Source: Candidatus Woesearchaeota archaeon (lineage in GTDB: Archaea; Nanobdellota; Nanobdellia; Woesearchaeales; JAHWIC01). Taken from it: a stretch of DNA of 37,000 nucleotides. Below the pieces are notes generated by a model. The model ran no database searches. It saw only the letters and a list, made by a program, of their open reading frames with translations, and was not told the origin of the DNA. Positions 6,901-15,798 of this stretch are shown here, in pieces. The stretch is taken from the NCBI GenBank assembly GCA_019322485.1, contig JAHWIK010000028.1, positions 1 to 37,000 on the forward strand. Direction: 5' to 3'. Position numbers and translations under genes: made by a program. Position 1 is the stretch's first letter. Each line of letters begins with the position of its first letter.

Positions 6901-9900
6901 TCATATGGGATGCGTGCAAGGATTCTTTTGATAATAATTATGATATGCCAACCTCACAAACAGACTGTGAAGACTCTGACTGCGCTGGTATGATTGGCGC
7001 TGATTCAGGAGCATTATGTGAAACAACAGAAACATTATGCTATGACGGGTTTGATAATGACGCCCAAGGTGGTGCAGATTGTGATGACCACTCAGATTGT
7101 GATGATGAAGTTGGCGGAAAAATCGACAACAAAGATGTATATTGCCGTGCATCAGAATCCACTTCAACAGACTGCTTTGATGGATTTGATAATGATGGTG
7201 ATGGATATATAGATTGTTATGATACAAGTTGCAACAACCAATGCAGCCTTTCAACAATAACAGGATACTCACCAGTAGCAATACCCAACTGGTACGGAAC
7301 AAAAAGTCTTGCTGGTGGGGTTACAGACGCTTATATCTTGGATTATACAAGAATAATAAGCAAGGATGAATGGTATAATATAACCTTTAGAATGACTTCC
7401 CCCTCAACAAGGGCGCAGTGGACACTTGGTGCAGCTATAGGCTATGGCCAGTTCCCAGTAGAAGCGTTTAACGAATCAACAGCTTATCTAGCAGGACCAA
7501 ATGCAGATAATTTCACATTAACAAACACATCAAACGGATTTATAATGGACTCTAATGGGCTTAATCTGTCTAATGGATATACTGTTTCATTCCTTATAAG
7601 ATCGATTACAACTTTAAATGCTACAGATTATGAGTTAACGTATGCAGAGAACACAGGCTATAAGACCTCTGTCGACAACCAGATATATGCTGAAGTTGCT
7701 GAAGAAGTCCTACCACAAGCCCAAACAATACAGGCAATCCCTTACAACGGAAACCTGAGCTATGGCAGTGAAGTATACCTAAGAGCAAATATCAGTGATA
7801 ATTATCAATTAGGGTTATGCGACTGGTATGTATATGGAGCTGCGACATTTGAACCTGCTAATTCAACACAATGCAGGGGGAGCTTTACCCCAACCCTGGA
7901 AGGAACATATTACATTAATGTAACTCCTGTTGATTATTATTCAAATAGAGGAACAGCTATATCAACAACCCTCGAAATAAATCTTTTGCCATCATCTACT
8001 TCTGTAACAATTGATAGAAGCTCACCTTTCTACACAACAAATTATACAGCAACATTTAATGCCAGCTTTAATGTGCCAGTAAATGATAGTTTAGGAACAT
8101 GCCAGGTAATAGTCAAGGACAGGCATGATAATGAGACAATCCTAGCAAACATTACAGCTAGTGGGAGCAGTTGTTATGTCAATAACATGAATATCTCCAG
8201 CCTCTCAGACGGATTATACAGAATATTCGCACGTGCAACAGAAACAACAGAATCAAATATTGTTGAGAGTGGTACAACACCATTATTTATATGCGATGAT
8301 ATACGTTATGGGATATGTCAGTTTGTAGACTTTGATGGAGATGATGAAGCTGATGTTTGCAAAGTCAACTTCCCTCCAAGCATAACAGATTGGTACCCAA
8401 CTGTCAATGTAACTATAACAGAAGAGCAGAACCAGTCATTCAATATCACGTTTGAAGATGCAAATGGCGACACAATAAGAATAAGATGGTTTGTTGATGG
8501 CAGCCTAGTAAAAGTACATTACAATGATTCATTAAGAAGCAACTATACATTTATTGGAGATTATCTCAGTGCTGGAGCACGCAATATTACTGTAACCATA
8601 GATGACAGCGAATACTTCATAAGCCAGGAATGGCTATTAAATGTTACAAACATAAACAGGCTTCCATACTTCACTCAAATAATACCTAATGTAACGTGGG
8701 ATGAAGACACATCCTTATCAGCATTTGATCTTGATGACTATATTTATGATCCTGATAGTGACGATGACCTAACATTCTCATATGAATACATAGAAGTAGT
8801 GCATAGTCCGATAAGGGTTACTATAGACAACACTACGCACAGAGCAACATTCAGCCAGCCAGCTAATTGGTATGGTAATGACACCATATATTTCACAGTT
8901 GATGACGGCCGTGGGGGCACAAACAGAAGCAATGATATCTATTTAGTTGTTACAAACGTGCCTGAGCCTCCTCCCCCTCCTCCGCCTGTAAGCATAGGCC
9001 CACAGAGATGCAAGTCACAATGGTTCTGCAGGCCATGGGGTGTTTGCTATCCAAACAGCACAAGATACAGAGCATGCATTGATGTAAAGGAATGCCCCTT
9101 CCCCACCAACAAACCAATAATGAAGGAAAGATGCACCTACATCCCAACATGCCATGATGGCTACCAAAACCAGAATGAAGATGATATTGATTGTGGAGGT
9201 CCATGTCCGCCTTGCTGGACGTGCTTTGATATGATACAAAACTGCCATATAGTCAAAAGGAAGGTAGTTTGTGAAGAAGGTATTGATTGCGGCGGCCCAT
9301 GCCCGGCATGCGCAAGCTGTTTTGATGGAATCCAGAACCAGGATGAGGTTGGTACTGACTGCGGAGGAATATGCGAGGTTGATTGCTGCGAAAACAGCTA
9401 TCGTGACATTAATCTAGGAGAGGTAGGAGTTGATTGTGGTGGTCCATGCCCAGAATGCCCTATTGTAAAACCAGCACCAACACCCCTACGCAGACTAAGG
9501 CAGATACTGTTCTGGCTCTTGCTCTTACTCCTAATCATCGTACTTATAACAATGGCCTTGAAAAACAAAGAACGCATTGCAGAAGCAGTCTACAAGTTCA
9601 AGTTGAAGAAGGAAGTTGTTCCAGAAGAGGATATCAGAGGAATAATGCTCAACAAGCTCGTAAGCCTGGAAAGAACAATCCCAAGAAAAACAAGAGAGGA
9701 ATTAACCAAGGACATATCGAACAGCTTCAAGGAATTGGTAAAAACCACATTAAAGGTTGATTACGAGTTTACACACGAAGAATTAGTAAAGGAGCTGGGA
9801 AAATCAGATATACAGCGTGAATTAAAGAAAATAATGATGTCATTCTCAGAGGATATGTCCAAGGTAAAATACAGCGGCTATAAGCTTACAAAAGATGAAT

Positions 9901-10007
9901 CAAGAAGCCTATTGAGCGAGATGAAGATTATGACCAAGCTTTTGACAAAAAAGGTAGAGAAAGAAAGCCCAGAAAAAGGTTCAGAAGAAAAGAAAGAGAA
10001 AAAATGA
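3993..10007 (+). CDS. Giant membrane-anchored surface protein (adhesin-like) with Cys-Asp repeats and DUF4129-like cytosolic tail
   Basis: A 2004-residue protein. In order: N-terminal transmembrane segment (about 8-28) with the following VSGRASFGEVRICI; a cadherin-like domain (about 45-145, with the Ca-binding style DPDGND); a Thr/Asn-rich region; eleven CxDG-x-DND-x-D...DC repeats (about 510-1085; nt 5520-7245), such as CFDGFDNDGDGYIDC, probably calcium-binding and disulfide-linked; several Ig/cadherin-like domains (about 1090-1655); a PPPPPPP linker (about 1660); a TSP1-like Cys/Trp segment and four CxDG-QNQ-x-E...DCGGPC repeats (about 1720-1825); a transmembrane helix (about 1833-1855); and a charged cytosolic domain of about 140 residues. 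That tail (YEFT...SFSEDMSKVKY) is homologous to the separate protein at 15799-16335. Many N-x-S/T sequons point to glycosylation. Start overlaps the RHH gene; stop overlaps the next start (ATGA). Confidence 0.85.
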   Translation: MRISNNVMAVLIIVFMLTSIYTNYAILKEGERRLTQVSGRASFGEVRICINHAPDINAIPHLYATVGIPFQYQANATDPDGNDTLTFGTNEVLIYITPGGLIYFTPAFINIGKNYLMTIWVDDNEGCPISSRAYENFYLDIDPPPQNWTNLTPPEGIFEPLNGTLSGTHVNEFSIRFSGITLTYSDVLTCNIKEANGSMLSVSSTGNAIDHGSHSMSYTVINNDSIINDLAVGYIPWILKNCTLKNSGGTQLYSETVNSRIYTHDDVYWADNEITRAVSCQTAPQVYFNNTGKCEFLEDTLFALQMRNGNPVNESCFNNPGVACGDPYCNGLYFPTCDPIDYFGGYSALTDDPNNIGLFTSSVGSYNTQVWYTVYTNATGNFKVRVRQALDDKTFSVAITNLTNVSTSSNVYGGELGGGSLTVADQGDGTWALTHKKLDTGFTGTLDFTFNVSFTNQTLNENRTISIIIAYGTETNAGSPETFEIALDPALGPSNNNESENTSIMIYGPVCSDGENNDFDYLGAGGIWDYSYDCFDIDCNGFAGATQTNELGSGKIGICNYANETNCTDEYDNDYDYILGTDYTDCHDADCFGIDPSCPATETTCNDGINDDWDYTNTESDTADKVGNNGTKYGGSYIYNLTDCEDPDCDGQQGGGVGQLCNWGYETDCSDSFDNDVLQLKDCELGASVGSSTSNPNYDSHAEYDCAGYCRLTGVNNDTETGTECDDGIDNDWDLYKVDNYYDGSVNSTYGAGIDCRWGGYFGYGANYNPDEDCNLTFLSNGKRCELSRELNCTDEYDNDFDGDATTGTAMPHAGWGTDAAGYFAYFGTTYSDDADFDDYDCQNHSLVPTNEALNTTWCFDGIDNDLDGYYWNGAWTANSSTGADCYDPDCLGALNPNNLSQACLSQEYNATNLFFIGLDYPGMYCENGLDEDVDDSLGWPSGGTDCTDPDCNKQFDLCANVSCYDNESIIWDACKDSFDNNYDMPTSQTDCEDSDCAGMIGADSGALCETTETLCYDGFDNDAQGGADCDDHSDCDDEVGGKIDNKDVYCRASESTSTDCFDGFDNDGDGYIDCYDTSCNNQCSLSTITGYSPVAIPNWYGTKSLAGGVTDAYILDYTRIISKDEWYNITFRMTSPSTRAQWTLGAAIGYGQFPVEAFNESTAYLAGPNADNFTLTNTSNGFIMDSNGLNLSNGYTVSFLIRSITTLNATDYELTYAENTGYKTSVDNQIYAEVAEEVLPQAQTIQAIPYNGNLSYGSEVYLRANISDNYQLGLCDWYVYGAATFEPANSTQCRGSFTPTLEGTYYINVTPVDYYSNRGTAISTTLEINLLPSSTSVTIDRSSPFYTTNYTATFNASFNVPVNDSLGTCQVIVKDRHDNETILANITASGSSCYVNNMNISSLSDGLYRIFARATETTESNIVESGTTPLFICDDIRYGICQFVDFDGDDEADVCKVNFPPSITDWYPTVNVTITEEQNQSFNITFEDANGDTIRIRWFVDGSLVKVHYNDSLRSNYTFIGDYLSAGARNITVTIDDSEYFISQEWLLNVTNINRLPYFTQIIPNVTWDEDTSLSAFDLDDYIYDPDSDDDLTFSYEYIEVVHSPIRVTIDNTTHRATFSQPANWYGNDTIYFTVDDGRGGTNRSNDIYLVVTNVPEPPPPPPPVSIGPQRCKSQWFCRPWGVCYPNSTRYRACIDVKECPFPTNKPIMKERCTYIPTCHDGYQNQNEDDIDCGGPCPPCWTCFDMIQNCHIVKRKVVCEEGIDCGGPCPACASCFDGIQNQDEVGTDCGGICEVDCCENSYRDINLGEVGVDCGGPCPECPIVKPAPTPLRRLRQILFWLLLLLLIIVLITMALKNKERIAEAVYKFKLKKEVVPEEDIRGIMLNKLVSLERTIPRKTREELTKDISNSFKELVKTTLKVDYEFTHEELVKELGKSDIQRELKKIMMSFSEDMSKVKYSGYKLTKDESRSLLSEMKIMTKLLTKKVEKESPEKGSEEKKEKK

Positions 10008-10924
10008 AGCCAAGAGAGTTTAAGAATAAAGCTGGAGAACTAAGCTATTACATATCTGAAGCACTTGAAGCTCTGCTCAAGGAAGATATTCCTAAAGCAG
10101 AAGAATTGTACCATAAGATCAAAAAACTTGATAAAGGATTTGAACCAGAGGAAAAGGGAATGTTTGACAATCAAATCAAAAGGCTTGAAAAAGAGATTAG
10201 GCTTTTCAAAAAGAAGGCCAAAGAAAGTGAGATAAAAGAAGCAGCTACAAAAGCATCAACAATTGTCACTGGAATATTCATCATTGCTTTACTTTATTTG
10301 TTCTTAGAGCCAGCTATAACCGGGCTGTACACAGCAGAATATAGTGCAACATTATCAGCTATGCCTGATTTTTACCTGGAGATCGGCAATGAATTCAGCC
10401 TTAAGGTGTATCCAGACAACCCAGGCATGGAAAATGTTAGATTTACTGATGATACAGAGCTCTTCAGTATAAGTAAAAATGGTTTAATCAGATTTACACC
10501 CACAGAAGAAATGAGAGGTACTCATTATCCAGTCATAGTTGTAAAAGATGGCAGCGGATGGTTTGAGTGGGCTGTTGTGAAATTTGTGATAGGAGAAGAA
10601 ATAAGCGAGGGAGAAGCTCTGGTTGAATCCAGTGAAGAGGAAAGCAAGAAAGAAACAGAACCAGAATATGAATCGACTAATGAAACTATCGAAGGAACAA
10701 ACCAAACAATGGTCAACATGTCTGCTAAGGAAACATTCAACGAAACAATAAACAAAACAACAGAACCAATCAACCAAACTATTGAATTAAATGAAACAGA
10801 AACAAACGAAAGTATAGTTGAAATCTCTGATTTAGAGTATGAAAAAATAATCGTGGAAAACATTACTGCTATCATAAACCAAACAGTCTATGAAAACCTA
10901 AATTTAACAAATCAAACAGATTGA
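10004..10924 (+). CDS. Membrane protein with cytosolic helical domain, one TM segment and extracellular cadherin-like domain
   Basis: A 306-residue protein whose ATG overlaps the stop of the giant gene. Residues 1-80 are charged, helical and coiled-coil/TPR-like (EALLKEDIPKAEELYHKI), with no signal peptide. A transmembrane segment (about 84-105) is followed by PAITGLYTAEY. Residues about 112-197 form a cadherin/Ig-like domain (TDDTELFSISKNGLIRFTPT) of the same type as the repeats in the next gene. The end (about 198-306) is a Glu/Asn/Thr-rich stalk with many N-x-T sequons. The helical domain should face the cytosol and the Ig domain the outside, which fits a linker or sensor between inner components and the surface polymers (inference). 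Confidence 0.7.
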   Translation: MKPREFKNKAGELSYYISEALEALLKEDIPKAEELYHKIKKLDKGFEPEEKGMFDNQIKRLEKEIRLFKKKAKESEIKEAATKASTIVTGIFIIALLYLFLEPAITGLYTAEYSATLSAMPDFYLEIGNEFSLKVYPDNPGMENVRFTDDTELFSISKNGLIRFTPTEEMRGTHYPVIVVKDGSGWFEWAVVKFVIGEEISEGEALVESSEEESKKETEPEYESTNETIEGTNQTMVNMSAKETFNETINKTTEPINQTIELNETETNESIVEISDLEYEKIIVENITAIINQTVYENLNLTNQTD

Positions 10925-10925
10925 A

Positions 10926-13900
10926 ATGAAACAAAAAACAATAAAGAAAGGGTTGCTGTCGATTGTTTACTTAATCATACTAATCTCTATAATAAAAATA
11001 GTTATAGCTGCTTCATTTGATTTCAATCCTACGCCACCCACCTTATTTGAATTAAATGAGGATGAATATTGGTCTTATGATGTAAATGTAACCTGCAGTG
11101 AAAGCTTAGTTAATTTCACTATTACTGAAGATTCCCCCCCTGGCCTAACAATAAACAGGAATACTGGATTGATGGAGCTTACACCAACAAATGATGATGT
11201 AGGATTATCCACAGATTTCAACATTATAGCAAAGAATGAAAGCAATCCAGCTGATGTTATCATTACTTACACAATAGTAAATGTGTCTAATGTCAATGAC
11301 GCGCCAAACATAACCAACTGGCAGCCAACAAACCTAAATGTTTCAACTTATGAGAATGTAAGCGGAGGAGCTCCCTTTAGTGTTAATATAACAGACATTG
11401 ACTTAAAGCACGGTGATTCATTAAATATATCGTGGTTCTTTGATGGAAACCTCACGAAGAACGAGACAAACGTAACAACACAGAATAATATAACAGAAGT
11501 ACAAAGCACCTGGACCTTTTATCCAGGATTTGCTGATGCAGGAATACGTAATGTTAGCGTAATTGTTGTAGACTCTGAATCTATTACAGACGCTCTTGAA
11601 TGGAGGGTCAACGTAAATAACTCAAATAGAGCACCTGTATTCAACAAAACAATACAAAACTCAACCTGGTCCGAAGGAAACAACAATACAAACAATATAA
11701 GCCTGCATGAACACTTCTATGACCTAGACTACTTAGATGGAACAGATAACCTAACATTTGGGTACATTGTACATAATGTATATAATGCCTGGGATAATTC
11801 TACGAATATAACGATAATTATTAATCAAACAACAGGTAATGTAAGTTTCTATACACCGCATCCAGATTGGTTTGGTGTAGGGGTTGTCCAATTCTATGTA
11901 AATGACAGCTATGTAATAACCTACTCTAACAATGTGACACTAAATATTACTAATATAAATGATCCTCCCATACTAGAGTGTTTAGACAACCAAACCCTGG
12001 CAATAGAAGTGTTATATACAACAGAGGTCAATGCATCAGATATTGATAGTACAACTTTATACTTCTCAGACAATTCAACCCTATTCAATATAAGTCTTAA
12101 CACAGGAATAATTAGCTTTACCCCAAACAGCACAGACATAGGAACCTATGACATCAACATATCTGTAAATGACTCAGAATTATCAGATTCTTGTATTGTG
12201 GTGTTTGACATTACAAATAATACAAGACCGGTTTTAGCTGACATAAATAATCAAACAGCTTGGGAGAGTAGTTATTTTGAAATGAATGTTACTGCAAGTG
12301 ATGCAGATTTGGAAGATAACTTAACTTTCTCAGACGATACTACTATGTTTGAAATTATCACAATAAATTCCAGCGCAAGCAATGCTACTGGAATAATTAA
12401 TTTCACTCCAACTAATGCTCATGTTGGAAATAATACAATATTAATTACTGTAACTGATTCAAATGGTGCAACTGATTCCAAAACATTCAATTTAGAGGTC
12501 AATAATATTAATAATGCGCCATATTTCACAACAGTACCTACCCAAGATGTCAGGGTCAACTTCACGCATATTCTAGATATGACTCTTTTCACTGAAGACG
12601 CAGACAATGACCCATTAAATTTCAGCAGCAACAGCAGCATATTCAATATAACATTAGCTGGCATAATAACAGTTACATTAAATAGTTCATATGTCGGTAC
12701 CTATGATGTTAATATTACTGTAAAAGACATCGAGCCTAAAATAGCTACAACAGTAGTTACTTTCACAGTCTCTATAAACCAAAACCCTCAAATCAATGCG
12801 AACTTCACAAAGACATGCCAAGAAGATGTCCAATGTACATTAGACCTGGGAGCAACAGACCCCGACGGAGATACAATGACCTTTGGGGATAACACAACAC
12901 TGTTTGATATAGCTTCTGATGGAATAATTCAATTCACTCCAACACAGGATGATGTTGGAAATTATACAATAACAATTAATGTCTCTGATTCATATAACGG
13001 ATTCAATTCAACAATACTCTATCTGGAAATACAAGAAGAAAATGACCCTCCTTATTTTATTCAGGTTGAAAACCGAACCTTAGAGGAAGAAGTCGCTTAC
13101 ACAATATACCTCCTAGCTAATGATATAGATGGTTCCTTCCCATTAACATTTAACTCGAACAGAAGCGATATGCTTACTATAACGCAGCATAATGACACAG
13201 CTGGCCGCATAGACTTTACACCAGATGACCAGTTTGTTGGGAATCATACAATACGCTTCTCAGTCTCAGATGGTATTGCTACAGTTTATGCAATAGCAAT
13301 TTATGAAATACATGGGGTGAATGACCCTCCAACAATAATTGCATTTAGTCCACCAGCAAACTACACTATTATAGAGGGTTTCGCTCAAGCATTTAACGTC
13401 ACTGCATCTGATCCTGATACTGTTACAGCAAACATAACTCATGAATGGTATAAAGACGGAGTCCTGCAAATAAGTGTATCAAACACAACGCAAAGCAACT
13501 GGAGCTTCACACCAGGTTATTGCGATGCAGGAGATTATAATATCACAGTAATTGTCTGGGACCTTGTGGAAAGTGACTACCAAACATGGAATATTACAGT
13601 CAACAACTCAAACAGAGCACCTGCATTTAATACAACAATCCCAGGCATAACCTGGAGGCAGCCATTCAACAGAACAAATAATTTCTCCTTAATGGATTAC
13701 ATCAATGACCCTGACTTTGAATGCAATGGCTCACAAAGGGATACACTCACCTATGGTGCAAGTGGTAATGTAAATATTGACATAAACATTGATCAAAGCA
13801 GCGGCAATGTCAGCCTTTACCCAGACCCAGATTGGTTTGGCTCTGAGACAGTCCAATTCTATGCAAGCGATGGCCACAATACAACATATTCGAATGCTAT

Positions 13901-15761
13901 AATACTAAATGTTACTGAAAATTTTGCACCAACAGTTGATATGGTCTATCCTTATGGTAATGAAACATTTGATAATGTTACAAACACTACTACTATTGAT
14001 ACAATATTTGACTGGGCTAGTGCTAGTTTATTCCCTAATGGAACAAGAATAAACACCTCAGAAAATACAAGTTTAACCTTTAATCAGCAGAGTTCTGACA
14101 ATAACTCAGAAGATAATAACTCGCTTTCATACAGCTGGCTATTAGATGGTGTTGAGCAAATAACTACCTCAAGCTGGACATTTGACATGGGATTCAATGA
14201 TTCTGGCATAAGGAATGTAACTGTACTAGTCTCAGACGGCTTTAAACAGGGGTCATTCTTCTGGAATTTAACAGTAGATGATAGAAACATAGAGCCTGTT
14301 TTTGGTAAAGTCGAGCACTCTGATTACACTGACTTCAGCGGCGGAACAACAAACAGGACAAACCTAACTGTACAGCAAGGCAATATTACTCTTTCAATGC
14401 AAAACCCAACAAATTATTATTCAGATGGATCATTTATTTCACCAAGCATTGATTTCAATGATAACACCATCAAACCAGAGCTAGCATACATATATTGGTC
14501 TGCCCACATGCCTAACGGTACAAACATAACCCTGCAAACAAGAGTCAGCTCTGATGGTTCTTCCTGGTCAAATTGGAGTAATATCTACACAAATTCCACT
14601 CAAAGCGCGATACTAAACTTTACACCATCTGGTACTCCAAACCAGATATTTCACGATGGTGTATGGAATATATGGGACAATAGATACATGCAGTATAAAG
14701 TAAATTTCTATACATCAAACACCTCAATAGCACCTGTCTTAAACGGCGTTGCTATAGACTATGAGATAGCAGACTTTGAGAGTGATGAAGATGTTACCCT
14801 AACAGACTGGATAGACCTAGATGATTATTTCTATGACCCTGATGGAGAAACACTAACATATGGCTACAGCGGCACATATCTGGAAAACTTTGATTATATA
14901 TACATAACAGATGGTGTTGTGAGTCTCAAACCTACAAATGACTGGAATGGCCTTGCTGCAATAACATTCTCTGCTACAGATGCTAACAATTATACAAGCT
15001 ATTCCAATGAGGTAATACTCACTATAACCGATATACCTGATGAAGAAACAACGCGAACTGTGACAGTCACCAGAACCAGAACAAGACCACAACCTGTGCC
15101 TGTGCGTGAGCTTGCCTTCCTGGAATTAGTAGTGCCTGGAGTTGTAGAAATGGGTCCTAATGAGACAATCATAGCACCAATATTACTGCAAAACAAGGGC
15201 GAAGTAGCTTTAACTGGCCTACGCCTCCTTGCTGTCACAGATGAAGAGGGCATAATATTAGAATTTGCTGAGGATTATTTCGGTGCGTTGGAAGCTGGCC
15301 AAACAATGAGCACAGAACTATACATAAGTGCTGAAGGCAGGATAAGGGCAGGCACATATAGTATTACAGTAGCAGGCGAAGTTGAAGAGCCAGAGGCAAG
15401 AGACACTGCCATCATTACCATAAGTGTGCTTGAGAATATGACTGAGAAGGTGAATGCTGTAAGCGATTTCTTACAGCTTTACCCAGAATGTCTGGAACTT
15501 AACGAACTTATTGTACAATCCCAGAGAGCAGTAGAACAGGGCCAATACAATGAAGCTACAAGCCTGCTGGACCAGGCAGTAGAAGGCTGCAAGTATCTTG
15601 TTTCTACAAGAGAGGATGTTGTAAGACCCGCACCAAAGGCATTTAAATTAAGTGTAAGATGGATTACAATAACAGCTGGAGCATGGATACTTCTATTGCT
15701 CATAATCCACCTAATATCAGTAATAGTCAGAAGAAGGGCTATGAGGCATAAGCCAGTGTAG
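10926..15761 (+). CDS. Very large cadherin-like (CADG/Ig) repeat surface protein with C-terminal anchor
   Basis: A 1611-residue protein. It has a signal peptide (about 8-28) and roughly 12 cadherin/dystroglycan-type modules of about 90-110 residues, each usually ending in a boundary such as NINDPP, VNDAP or NNSNRAP and containing a -FTP- turn (GIISFTPNSTDIGTY, GIIQFTPTQDDVGNY). Modules 2-3 and 9-10 form a repeated pair (W-x-F/Y-DG...PGF/Y-x-DAG, then NNSNRAP, then NNTNN-x-SL or RTNN-x-SL). Near the end are a TVTVTRTRTRP linker (about 1375), a CARDB-like domain, a helical segment with a TPR-like rhythm (VEQGQYNEATSLLDQAVEG) and a transmembrane helix with a short basic tail. N-x-S/T sequons are extremely dense. 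Likely a long stalk-like, heavily glycosylated adhesin or envelope component; last gene of the RHH-led operon. Confidence 0.85.
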   Translation: MKQKTIKKGLLSIVYLIILISIIKIVIAASFDFNPTPPTLFELNEDEYWSYDVNVTCSESLVNFTITEDSPPGLTINRNTGLMELTPTNDDVGLSTDFNIIAKNESNPADVIITYTIVNVSNVNDAPNITNWQPTNLNVSTYENVSGGAPFSVNITDIDLKHGDSLNISWFFDGNLTKNETNVTTQNNITEVQSTWTFYPGFADAGIRNVSVIVVDSESITDALEWRVNVNNSNRAPVFNKTIQNSTWSEGNNNTNNISLHEHFYDLDYLDGTDNLTFGYIVHNVYNAWDNSTNITIIINQTTGNVSFYTPHPDWFGVGVVQFYVNDSYVITYSNNVTLNITNINDPPILECLDNQTLAIEVLYTTEVNASDIDSTTLYFSDNSTLFNISLNTGIISFTPNSTDIGTYDINISVNDSELSDSCIVVFDITNNTRPVLADINNQTAWESSYFEMNVTASDADLEDNLTFSDDTTMFEIITINSSASNATGIINFTPTNAHVGNNTILITVTDSNGATDSKTFNLEVNNINNAPYFTTVPTQDVRVNFTHILDMTLFTEDADNDPLNFSSNSSIFNITLAGIITVTLNSSYVGTYDVNITVKDIEPKIATTVVTFTVSINQNPQINANFTKTCQEDVQCTLDLGATDPDGDTMTFGDNTTLFDIASDGIIQFTPTQDDVGNYTITINVSDSYNGFNSTILYLEIQEENDPPYFIQVENRTLEEEVAYTIYLLANDIDGSFPLTFNSNRSDMLTITQHNDTAGRIDFTPDDQFVGNHTIRFSVSDGIATVYAIAIYEIHGVNDPPTIIAFSPPANYTIIEGFAQAFNVTASDPDTVTANITHEWYKDGVLQISVSNTTQSNWSFTPGYCDAGDYNITVIVWDLVESDYQTWNITVNNSNRAPAFNTTIPGITWRQPFNRTNNFSLMDYINDPDFECNGSQRDTLTYGASGNVNIDINIDQSSGNVSLYPDPDWFGSETVQFYASDGHNTTYSNAIILNVTENFAPTVDMVYPYGNETFDNVTNTTTIDTIFDWASASLFPNGTRINTSENTSLTFNQQSSDNNSEDNNSLSYSWLLDGVEQITTSSWTFDMGFNDSGIRNVTVLVSDGFKQGSFFWNLTVDDRNIEPVFGKVEHSDYTDFSGGTTNRTNLTVQQGNITLSMQNPTNYYSDGSFISPSIDFNDNTIKPELAYIYWSAHMPNGTNITLQTRVSSDGSSWSNWSNIYTNSTQSAILNFTPSGTPNQIFHDGVWNIWDNRYMQYKVNFYTSNTSIAPVLNGVAIDYEIADFESDEDVTLTDWIDLDDYFYDPDGETLTYGYSGTYLENFDYIYITDGVVSLKPTNDWNGLAAITFSATDANNYTSYSNEVILTITDIPDEETTRTVTVTRTRTRPQPVPVRELAFLELVVPGVVEMGPNETIIAPILLQNKGEVALTGLRLLAVTDEEGIILEFAEDYFGALEAGQTMSTELYISAEGRIRAGTYSITVAGEVEEPEARDTAIITISVLENMTEKVNAVSDFLQLYPECLELNELIVQSQRAVEQGQYNEATSLLDQAVEGCKYLVSTREDVVRPAPKAFKLSVRWITITAGAWILLLLIIHLISVIVRRRAMRHKPV

Positions 15762-15798
15762 CTTATCGTGAATTAGCTCTAATCTTAAAACAAAACCT

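Noticed and set aside
5520..7245. CRISPR-like or DNA-level tandem repeat
   Set aside because: The repeats are at protein level with variable spacing and variable DNA sequence; no constant repeat/spacer pattern.
5383..7302. Several open frames on both strands inside the giant surface gene
   Set aside because: They are His/Leu- or Met/Thr-rich shadows produced by the GAC/TGC-rich repeat DNA and lack starts with ribosome-binding sites.
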